DNA from: Clostridiales bacterium UBA6388
GTDB taxonomy: Bacteria > Bacillota > Clostridia > Oscillospirales > Oscillospiraceae
Assembly: GCA_002437575.1 (NCBI GenBank)
Contig: DJQK01000159.1
Coordinates: 1 to 11,031 of the forward strand
Reading direction: 5' to 3'
DNA length: 11,031 nt
In this document: one piece after another, positions 1 through 5,464 of the stretch
How positions within the stretch are numbered: the stretch's first letter is position 1
Layout of the letters: each line of letters starts with the position of its first letter
Notes under the pieces: model-generated
What the model saw: only the letters and a program-made list of their open reading frames with translations
Database searches by the model: none
Told to the model about the DNA's origin: nothing
Made by a program: the position numbers and the translations under genes

Positions 1-67
1 TTAAGTTCGTGACATTGCAGAGGCGTCCGCCCCTACAAAGCGAACAGAAGGCACGTCAAAAAGGCTC
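1..67. other. non-coding flank downstream of the kinase gene
   Basis: This short stretch follows the stop codon of the minus-strand kinase gene. I see no convincing gene, and no hairpin followed by a T-run that would end the minus-strand operon. It contains a GC-rich segment that reads GTAGGGGCGGACGCC on the minus strand (about 22-36). That resembles the short intergenic repeats seen in some clostridial genomes, but only one copy lies in this window, so it cannot be called a repeat from this sequence alone. Confidence 0.3.
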
Positions 68-994
68 TTAATATTTGAAAATACTGCCGCCGACGAATTC
101 GCGGACGATGGAATCCTTTGGCACATAATTGGTGGTCAGCGGCGGAAGCTCCCGGACGACGTCCATGAGAATGTCGAGGCCGTGTTCGCGCATGAATTCC
201 GGCGTCAGCTCTTCGGAAAAGCGCGGGATCTCGCGCAGATATTTCGTGAGGATGCACGGCTCATAGTCGTGGAAGGTGTCGATGTGGATGGAGGCGTTTT
301 TCTTGTTGGGCGCGATATACTGCACCTCGCCCTGGTCGACCGACTGCGCACGCGCGATCGTTTCGCGAAGCGTCTTGCCGCGCGAGAGATAGTCGCGGAT
401 CATGCGCCGGGCCACGCGGACCTGTTCGGGCTTGACGATGCGGTCGTCCGGCGTGATGATGCGCGTGCGGGGCGCGACATAGATGCCGGTGGCGCGCTCG
501 CGCATGGGATCGAAGATCAAGGGGTTCAGCATATGGATGCCCTCGGCGATGATGACGGCCTCGCGGCTTCCTTCCATGGGCGTATAGCCGCCGGTTTTAT
601 TGTTCAGAAAATCGTACCACGGCACCTGCACCGTTTCCCCGCGGCTGAGCCGGTCGACGGTATCCAAAAGCAGCTCGCGGTTGACGCAGTACGGAGACTC
701 CCAGTCGGCGGCCTCCGGCGGGCGCTGGTCGAGCGGCAGGAAAAAGTTATCCATGCTGAGCTGGCACACCTTCACGCCGAGGTTCTCGAGATACGCCTTC
801 AGGCGCATGGCGGTCGTGGTTTTGCCGGAGCCGGATGGGCCGGTGAGACAGACAAAGGGCTTTTTGGGCTGCGCCGACAAAATAGAGCCGGCGGCGGAGC
901 TGATCTTGTCGTGGAACACCTCTTCGCAGCGCAGGACAAACTGGGTCTCGTTCTGCATGGCGCGGATGATGTCGGCCATATCGATAACGCGCAT
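68..994 (-). CDS. uridine kinase-like P-loop nucleoside kinase
   Basis: A 308-residue cytoplasmic protein of the uridine kinase/phosphoribulokinase P-loop family, which phosphorylates a small hydroxyl substrate (uridine or cytidine in the best-known members) using ATP. A Walker A motif GPSGSGKT sits at residues 52-59. It is followed by MDNFF (81-85), the strand-plus-acidic segment typical of uridine kinases, by WYDF (126-129), and by IIAEGIHMLNP (148-158), the Walker B-like EG segment. An Arg-rich lid region lies near residues 184-210 (RVARRMIRDYLSRGKT). At 308 residues it is longer than classical Udk (about 210), with extra sequence at both ends, so the real substrate is uncertain. The start at 994 has a purine-rich ribosome site (GGAAAGGAAGG); Met6 is a possible alternative. 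The gene begins 21 bp after the MATE gene ends and is probably co-transcribed with it. Confidence 0.85.
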   Translation of the reverse strand: MRVIDMADIIRAMQNETQFVLRCEEVFHDKISSAAGSILSAQPKKPFVCLTGPSGSGKTTTAMRLKAYLENLGVKVCQLSMDNFFLPLDQRPPEAADWESPYCVNRELLLDTVDRLSRGETVQVPWYDFLNNKTGGYTPMEGSREAVIIAEGIHMLNPLIFDPMRERATGIYVAPRTRIITPDDRIVKPEQVRVARRMIRDYLSRGKTLRETIARAQSVDQGEVQYIAPNKKNASIHIDTFHDYEPCILTKYLREIPRFSEELTPEFMREHGLDILMDVVRELPPLTTNYVPKDSIVREFVGGSIFKY

Positions 995-1015
995 ATGATC
1001 CTTCCTTTCCTGATG

Positions 1016-2398
1016 TTACGCGGATGTTTTCCCCGCAAATTTTCGTTCATAGCTTCTGTAGATGACGAAGAAGCAGACCCCATGCATGGCGAGCGTCAAA
1101 ATCCAGCTCATGGGGTACGAGTCATAGAGAATTTCCGGCGTGTGGTTGACGCGGAAAATGGTATAGATCCAGACGATGCGGCTCAGGCACGCGCCCACGG
1201 CCGTGACGAACATCGGAAGCCACGACCTTCCCAGACCGCGCACCATGCCGCACAGCACCTCCATCAGGCCGCACAGGAAATAGACGCAGCCGATGCGGTG
1301 CAGGCGCACGACGCCGTCGCGGATGACGGATCCGAAGGTCGGGTCGGATCGGGAGACGTAGATGGAAAGAAGGTCGGCCCCGAGGAAATGGCACAGAATG
1401 TTCAGCGGCACGCCGATCATGAGGACCGTCGCGATGCACGCGCCGAGCACCTTTTTGATGCGGTCGATCCGGCCCGCGCCGAGATTCTGGCTGGTAAAGG
1501 TGATGGCGGCGTGGAACACGGCGTTCATTGCCGTGTAGATAAAGCCCTCGATGCTCGACGCGGCGGTGTTGGCCGCGACGACGCTTGCGCCGAAGGAGTT
1601 GACCGAGCTCTGGATCAGCACGTTCGAGACGCTGAAAAGCGTGCTCTGCAAGCCCGCGGGAAGACCGATCTGGATCATGCGGACGGCCTCTTCCTTATGC
1701 AGGCGAATGCTCCGGAGCTCGAGATGGCTCAGGCCCTCGCTCAGGCACAGGCAGCGCACGACGAGCAAGAGGGAAATATACTGCGAGATGACCGTGGCCC
1801 AGGCAACGCCGTCGACGCTCATGCCGCAGACAATGACGAAAAAGAGGTTCAGGCACGCGTTCACAATGCCCGAGACGGTCAGAAAGAGCATGGGCCGCTT
1901 CGTGTCTCCGAACGCACGCAGAAGCGCCGCGCCGAAGTTATACATGATCGTGCCCGGAATGCCGATGAAATAAATGCGAAGATATAGGCTCGAAAGCGGC
2001 AGCACGTCCTCGGGCGTGGCCATGAGCTCGAGAAGCGGTGTAGACAGCGTGAGCCCGGCGATCATCACGACGATGCCGAGAAGAAGGCTCAGCGCGAAGG
2101 CCGTGTGGACGGAGTTTCGCACCCGCTCGTCTTCCCGGCAGCCGAGATACCGGGCAACCAGAATGTTGACGCCGACGGAAATGCCCATGAAGGCGTTGAC
2201 GAGCAGGTTAATAAGCGCCGTCGTCGCGCCCACGGCGGCAAGCGCCGTCGCGCCTGCAAATTTTCCGACGACGATGACGTCCGCCGCGTTAAACAGCAGC
2301 TGCAAAACGCCAGTGGCTGCCAGCGGCAGGGAAAACCGGATAACCTTCGGCAAAAGCGAGCCCTCGGTCATATTGACCTGTTGGATGGAAGAAGCCAT
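1016..2398 (-). CDS. MATE family multidrug/organic cation efflux transporter
   Basis: A 460-residue integral membrane protein of the MATE family, which exports drugs or metabolites in exchange for Na+ or H+. Length and hydrophobicity fit the usual 12 transmembrane helices in two six-helix halves. The first helix carries the family signature region LFNAADVIVVGKFAG (residues 35-49), with Asp40 in a membrane segment, followed by ALAAVGATTALINLL and a GVNILVARYLG segment. MATPEDV (126-132) is another typical segment, at the end of a helix pair. A similar helix arrangement in the second half (GLPAGLQSTLFSVSNVLIQSSV) reflects the internal duplication of the fold. The start at 2398 has an AAGGAGAG ribosome site. 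It lies between an RluA-type synthase 106 bp upstream and a nucleoside kinase 21 bp downstream; that context does not identify a substrate. Confidence 0.93.
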   Translation of the reverse strand: MASSIQQVNMTEGSLLPKVIRFSLPLAATGVLQLLFNAADVIVVGKFAGATALAAVGATTALINLLVNAFMGISVGVNILVARYLGCREDERVRNSVHTAFALSLLLGIVVMIAGLTLSTPLLELMATPEDVLPLSSLYLRIYFIGIPGTIMYNFGAALLRAFGDTKRPMLFLTVSGIVNACLNLFFVIVCGMSVDGVAWATVISQYISLLLVVRCLCLSEGLSHLELRSIRLHKEEAVRMIQIGLPAGLQSTLFSVSNVLIQSSVNSFGASVVAANTAASSIEGFIYTAMNAVFHAAITFTSQNLGAGRIDRIKKVLGACIATVLMIGVPLNILCHFLGADLLSIYVSRSDPTFGSVIRDGVVRLHRIGCVYFLCGLMEVLCGMVRGLGRSWLPMFVTAVGACLSRIVWIYTIFRVNHTPEILYDSYPMSWILTLAMHGVCFFVIYRSYERKFAGKTSA

Positions 2399-2453
2399 GT
2401 ACTGCTCTCCTTATATTATAATAGACGCAAGACGCAAAAAGTGCGCAGGTGAT

Positions 2454-2482
2454 AAGATAGCGCGGAAGGGGCCAAAAAGCAA
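2454..2482 (-). promoter_or_regulatory. possible internal promoter for the MATE and kinase genes
   Basis: On the minus strand TTGCTT (2482-2477) is followed after 17 bp by TATCTT (2459-2454), a moderate match to a sigma-A promoter. It lies in the 106-bp gap between the synthase stop and the transporter start and would give a leader of about 50 nt. A perfect TATAAT also occurs at 2420-2415, but it is too close to the ribosome site and has no fitting -35. I see no terminator in the gap, so readthrough from the upstream gene is also likely. Confidence 0.3.
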
Positions 2483-2504
2483 GCGGAATTTTTCGCCGTC
2501 CGGG

Positions 2505-3161
2505 CTATTCTGTAAGCGAAAACAGGCTCCACGGAAAAACGGCGGGCGGCGTCTGGCAGAACGTGACGCGCTCCATGCTCTGCGGGTGCAGAAACGACAG
2601 CCGCCACGACCACAGCGCGATATTGCAGCGATCGAATTCTCCTGCGCCGTATTTCCGGTCTCCCAGCAGCGCGTGATCGCGGGCGGAAAACTGGACGCGG
2701 ATCTGGTGCGTTCTTCCGGTGTGGAGCCGGATCTTGACGAGAGAAGCATTCTCCGCTTCCGAATAGCCCAGCGCCTCGTAGGACAAAAGCGCCCTTTTGA
2801 CGTCCCTGCCGGGGCCTTCCATGACGCGGGCTTTGCGAAGCGAGCGGTTGTACCAGAGAAGGTCCTCCATCTGCCCTTCCGGCGCTTCGAACGCGCCGCG
2901 CACGACGGCGAGGTATTCCTTTTTGAACTCCTTTTCCCGGATCTCTTCCGACAAAATAGAAGCCGCCGCCTGCGAGCGGGCAAAGACCATGAGCCCCGAT
3001 ACCTGCGCGTCGAGCCGGTGCACCGAGCGCACACAGGCCGTTTCGCTTCCGAGCGCTTTGCGCAGAAGATCCACCATCGAGCCCGCTTCGTCTCCGGCGG
3101 AAACGACGCCCGCGGGCTTGACGCAGACCAGGATCCGGTTGTCGTCATATAAAATGTCCAT
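2505..3161 (-). CDS. RluA-family RNA pseudouridine synthase
   Basis: A 218-residue enzyme that isomerises uridine to pseudouridine in structured RNA, probably ribosomal RNA. Family motif II is HRLDAQVSGL at residues 48-57, with Asp51 as the expected catalytic nucleophile; the usual Thr before Ser-Gly is Val here. The C-terminal motif IRLHTGRTHQIRVQF (144-158) is the other conserved block of the RluA group. The N-terminal VCVKPAGV (12-19) is the expected strand-loop motif. There is no S4 RNA-binding domain, so this is the short form of the family; the target uridine cannot be predicted. The start at 3161 is chosen because it has a near-perfect AGGAGG ribosome site (about 3168-3174) and begins exactly at the conserved N-terminus. 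The open frame continues upstream to 3371 but crosses the promoter and the divergent regulator gene. Confidence 0.92.
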   Translation of the reverse strand: MDILYDDNRILVCVKPAGVVSAGDEAGSMVDLLRKALGSETACVRSVHRLDAQVSGLMVFARSQAAASILSEEIREKEFKKEYLAVVRGAFEAPEGQMEDLLWYNRSLRKARVMEGPGRDVKRALLSYEALGYSEAENASLVKIRLHTGRTHQIRVQFSARDHALLGDRKYGAGEFDRCNIALWSWRLSFLHPQSMERVTFCQTPPAVFPWSLFSLTE

Positions 3162-3194
3162 GCCGTTTCCTCCTGAGCGGGAGATATCTTTTTT

Positions 3195-3223
3195 ATTATA
3201 CCAGAACTTTCGAAAAAGTCCAA
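3195..3223 (-). promoter_or_regulatory. strong sigma-A promoter for the pseudouridine synthase gene
   Basis: On the minus strand TTGGAC (3223-3218) is separated by 17 bp from a perfect TATAAT (3200-3195). The spacer ends in TGG, giving an extended -10 (TGGTATAAT). The start point would be near 3188, giving a leader of about 27 nt. The direct repeat at 3226-3242 abuts the upstream side of the -35, so a protein bound there could affect this promoter as well as the divergent one. Confidence 0.8.
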
Positions 3224-3225
3224 GC

Positions 3226-3242
3226 TTCTTAAAAATTCTTAA
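3226..3242. promoter_or_regulatory. direct repeat, candidate response-regulator operator
   Basis: Two perfect copies of TTCTTAA occur at 3226-3232 and 3236-3242, a 10-bp phase that places both on one DNA face. OmpR/PhoB-type regulators characteristically bind tandem 6-7 bp half-sites about one helical turn apart. The repeat lies 28 bp before the -10 of the regulator gene, roughly -57 to -41 from the likely start point, a typical activator position. The same 11-mer TTCTTAAAAAT recurs at 5349-5359 upstream of the lipoprotein gene. That the neighbouring regulator binds here is inference. Confidence 0.55.
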
Positions 3243-3267
3243 GTTCTGCAAAAATGCGCCCAAGGTG

Positions 3268-3276
3268 TGATACAAT
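3268..3276 (+). promoter_or_regulatory. extended -10 promoter element of the two-component operon
   Basis: TGATACAAT is an extended -10 (TGnTAnnAT). At 17 bp spacing the -35 position reads GCAAAA, which is poor, as expected for a promoter that needs an activator. The start point would be near 3283, about 24 nt before the regulator ATG, leaving room for the GGAGG ribosome site at 3297-3301. Confidence 0.6.
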
Positions 3277-3306
3277 GGAACAAACACGCAAGCGACGGAG
3301 GTTTTT

Positions 3307-3999
3307 ATGGAGCAAGCGATTCGTATTCTTGTGGTGGACGATGAGCCGGACATCCGCCGCATCATCCGCATTTTACTGGAAAGCCGGGGCTATGCCGTCA
3401 CGGAAGCGCCGAATGGGCGGCTTGCGGTGGAGGCGGTCCGCCAGAGCCCCGACCTCGACCTGATCATCCTCGATATCATGATGCCTGAGCTTTCTGGCGT
3501 GGATGCCAGCCGGGAGATCCGGAAGCTTTCGAGCGCACCGATCCTGTTTCTGACCGCACGGACGCAGGAGCGAGATAAGCTCGAAGCGTACCAGTCGGGC
3601 GGGGACGATTATCTTGCAAAGCCGTTTTCCCATGGCGAGCTTCTGATGAAGGTCGACTCACTTCTGCGGCGCTACCGCGTCTATAAGGGAAAGATCGTGG
3701 GCAGACAGCTCAAGAGCGACGTGGTGCTCGACGAGGAGAACCGGCGCATTTTACGCGGCGGCGAGGCGCTGGAGCTGACGGAGACGGAGTTTTCCATTTT
3801 GCAGTTCCTGGCCGATCACAAGGGAAGCGTCGTGTCCGTTGCGCAGATCTATGAGGGCGTGTGGCACGAAAAATATATGCCGGCGTCCAACAACACCGTC
3901 ATGGTACATATCGTGAACCTGCGCAAAAAGCTCGAGGACGACCCGGCCAACCCCCGCCTCATCCGGACGGTCTGGGGAAAGGGGTACGAGATTGACTAA
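3307..3999 (+). CDS. OmpR/VanR-type DNA-binding response regulator
   Basis: A 230-residue cytoplasmic two-component regulator. The receiver domain spans about residues 5-118: acidic pair Asp11-Asp12, phospho-acceptor Asp56 in LIILDIMMPELSG, switch Thr83 (FLTAR) and Lys105 in the DYLAKPF motif. The C-terminal winged-helix domain spans about 135-230, with ELTETEFSILQFL, the recognition-helix region NTVMVHIVNLRKKLE (196-210), and the wing ending TVWGKGYEID. The last motif is close to the VanR/ResD style of Gram-positive bacteria. The start has a GGAGG ribosome site 5 nt upstream. The 3' end overlaps the kinase gene by 8 bp, showing translational coupling and marking the two as a pair. Phosphorylated protein probably binds the TTCTTAA repeats at its own promoter and at the lipoprotein promoter; this is inference from the shared motif. 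Confidence 0.96.
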   Translation: MEQAIRILVVDDEPDIRRIIRILLESRGYAVTEAPNGRLAVEAVRQSPDLDLIILDIMMPELSGVDASREIRKLSSAPILFLTARTQERDKLEAYQSGGDDYLAKPFSHGELLMKVDSLLRRYRVYKGKIVGRQLKSDVVLDEENRRILRGGEALELTETEFSILQFLADHKGSVVSVAQIYEGVWHEKYMPASNNTVMVHIVNLRKKLEDDPANPRLIRTVWGKGYEID

Positions 4000-5344
4000 G
4001 GAAAATAGGCCGCATCTGCGGACACTGCACAGAAAGCTTCTGGCGACGATGCTCGCCGCGCTGCTGGCGGCCATCGGCACGTACCTTCTGGTCAACGCCG
4101 TGGGAGAGACGCTCATCGATAGAGTCTATATGAGCGAAAAGGCGCAGAACGAGCGAAATCTTGCGACCATCTCGTCGTTTCAGACCTACGCAAGAGAGTT
4201 TGACCTTTCCTCGCGCGACACCGAATTTATTTCCCGCTGGGCCATCTCGCAGGAGGATACCTACATATTATTGTATAAGGACCGCCGCCTCGCGTTAGAA
4301 GCCGGCTGGTGGGGCATCGACGACGGCACGAACGAGGATATGCAGAGTCTTGACGATCTGTACGATGTGAAGACCTATCCTGTTTACCTGCGCGACGGCG
4401 TATTTCAGGCGGTCGTTTACGACTTTTCCGAGTCAAAGCTCTACGACGCTGTGATGCTCAGCGCGATCGCGATGGCGTGCGTGGTGTTTGCGATCTTCAT
4501 GCTGATCTATAACCGGCGCATTACCCGCGCGATCACGGAAATTTCGCGCGAGGTGCGGCAGATCGGAGATGGAAATCTGCAATTGCAGCTGACCGCGACG
4601 GGAGAAGACGAGCTGGCCGGACTCACCCGAAGCGTCGAGGCAATGCGAAAATCGATCCTCAAAAAGACCGCCGAGCAGCAGCAGGCGTTAAAGCAGAACC
4701 AGGAGCTCATTTCCGCCATGAGCCACGATATCCGCAATCCCCTCACCGCGCTGCTGGGCTATCTCGATCTTGCCCAGAGCGGGCAGTACCGCACGGAAGA
4801 AGAGCGAAGCGGCTATATTCAGGCGGCCTACAGCCGGGCGGTGCAGCTCAAAAGGCTGACGGACGAGCTGTTCCGGTACTCGCTCGTCTTCGGCGCGCAG
4901 GAGCTTCCCATTCAGACTGAGCTCTATGAGGCCTCGGCGCTTCTGGACCAGATGGTCGGAGAAGGGCTCGTCATGCTCGAGCAGAAAGGTTTTTCCATCC
5001 GCCGGGCCGTGCAGCCGGTGCACTGCGCCATCGGCGTCGACGCGACGTATTTCAAGCGCGTGCTTGACAATCTGGCCGACAATATCTGCAAATACGCAGA
5101 CCCGGCCAAACCGGTGACCATTGTCGTGGTGCAGGAAACCGGCGAGCTGATCATTTCCGCCCGCAACGCGATTCTCAAAGACCCCGGACAGGTCGAGAGC
5201 AACCGCATCGGCCTTCGCATCTGCGAAAAGATCATGCGCCAGATGGGCGGGACCTTCTCCAAAACGCAGACGGACGAGACCTTCACCGTCACGCTCACCC
5301 TCCCGGCGCAGAATATTCCGGAATCGGAAGAACAAACCTCTTAA
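3992..5344 (+). CDS. sensor histidine kinase with degenerate G1 box
   Basis: A 450-residue membrane sensor kinase that should phosphorylate the upstream regulator. Two membrane helices (about 15-37 and 153-173) flank an extracytoplasmic region of about 115 residues rich in acidic and aromatic residues. A HAMP linker (about 174-225) leads to the dimerisation domain with phospho-acceptor His245 in MSHDIRNPLTALLGYLDL. The ATP domain has the N-box RVLDNLADNICKYAD (356-370). Where the G1 box (DxGxG) should be there is only SARNAILKDPG (389-399), while a G2-like segment IGLRICEKI (406-414) remains. This pattern occurs in some clostridial kinases, but it leaves open how tightly ATP is held. The start is TTG at 3992, inside the regulator's last codons, with a GGGGAAAGGGG ribosome site (3975-3984); the first internal Met is Met20, inside the first helix, so TTG is preferred. 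Confidence 0.93.
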   Translation: MTKENRPHLRTLHRKLLATMLAALLAAIGTYLLVNAVGETLIDRVYMSEKAQNERNLATISSFQTYAREFDLSSRDTEFISRWAISQEDTYILLYKDRRLALEAGWWGIDDGTNEDMQSLDDLYDVKTYPVYLRDGVFQAVVYDFSESKLYDAVMLSAIAMACVVFAIFMLIYNRRITRAITEISREVRQIGDGNLQLQLTATGEDELAGLTRSVEAMRKSILKKTAEQQQALKQNQELISAMSHDIRNPLTALLGYLDLAQSGQYRTEEERSGYIQAAYSRAVQLKRLTDELFRYSLVFGAQELPIQTELYEASALLDQMVGEGLVMLEQKGFSIRRAVQPVHCAIGVDATYFKRVLDNLADNICKYADPAKPVTIVVVQETGELIISARNAILKDPGQVESNRIGLRICEKIMRQMGGTFSKTQTDETFTVTLTLPAQNIPESEEQTS

Positions 5345-5359
5345 ATTTTTCTTAAAAAT
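5339..5359. promoter_or_regulatory. second direct-repeat operator upstream of the lipoprotein gene
   Basis: TCTTAAA occurs at 5339-5345 and again at 5350-5356, phased by 11 bp. The second copy lies in the 11-mer TTCTTAAAAAT (5349-5359), identical to the one at 3226-3236. The 11-mer begins 46 bp before the lipoprotein -10, against 45 bp at the regulator promoter. The first copy overlaps the kinase stop codon. This is the expected layout for a second target of the neighbouring regulator, though binding is not shown. Confidence 0.55.
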
Positions 5360-5360
5360 G

Positions 5361-5375
5361 GCCCGCGGGGCTTTT
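5361..5375 (+). terminator. weak hairpin after the kinase gene, possible partial terminator
   Basis: GCCC (5361-5364) and GGGC (5368-5371) can pair around a 3-nt loop, followed by TTTT (5372-5375), with an A-run upstream. The stem is only 4 bp and the T-run is short, so at best it is a leaky terminator. Its T-run overlaps the likely -35 of the next promoter. Confidence 0.3.
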
Positions 5376-5400
5376 CACTTGTTCAAAACCCTGCTATGAT
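5372..5400 (+). promoter_or_regulatory. promoter for the lipoprotein/transporter operon
   Basis: TTTTCA (5372-5377) is a weak -35, separated by 17 bp from TATGAT (5395-5400), which is preceded by TGC to form an extended -10 (TGCTATGAT). The start point would be near 5407, giving a leader of about 58 nt. A weak -35 with an extended -10 and an upstream direct repeat matches the regulator promoter, which supports common activation. Confidence 0.6.
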
Positions 5401-5431
5401 AGCTCTGAAATCATTTATCAACACAAGATGT

Positions 5432-5445
5432 GGAGCGTGCGCTCC
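5432..5445 (+). other. small hairpin in the lipoprotein mRNA leader
   Basis: GGAGC and GCTCC form a perfect 5-bp stem around GTGC, ending 6 nt before the GGAAAGGAG ribosome site (5451-5459). It is too small to be called a riboswitch. It may stabilise the 5' leader or be chance. Confidence 0.3.
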
Positions 5446-5464
5446 GCGACGGAAAGGAGTTCCT

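Noticed and set aside
22..36. GC-rich segment as an intergenic repeat family member
   Set aside because: Only one copy is visible in the window, so repeat status rests on recollection of similar sequences rather than evidence here.
182..1987. Long 601-codon plus-strand open frame
   Set aside because: It lies opposite the kinase and MATE genes, both with clear family motifs. The translation is Arg/Ala/His/Asp-rich low-complexity sequence typical of the antisense of a GC-rich gene.
1974..3152. 392-codon plus-strand open frame across the MATE and synthase genes
   Set aside because: It is antisense to two well-supported genes, has no family motif, and its composition is Arg/Ser-rich shadow-like.
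3162..3371. N-terminal extension of the pseudouridine synthase to 3371
   Set aside because: It would cross the strong promoter and the divergent regulator coding sequence. The ATG at 3161 has an AGGAGG site and matches the family's N-terminus.
5396..5464. Upstream ATG for the lipoprotein at 5396
   Set aside because: That ATG lies inside the -10 hexamer and would put 23 residues before the signal peptide. The ATG at 5465 has a good ribosome site.
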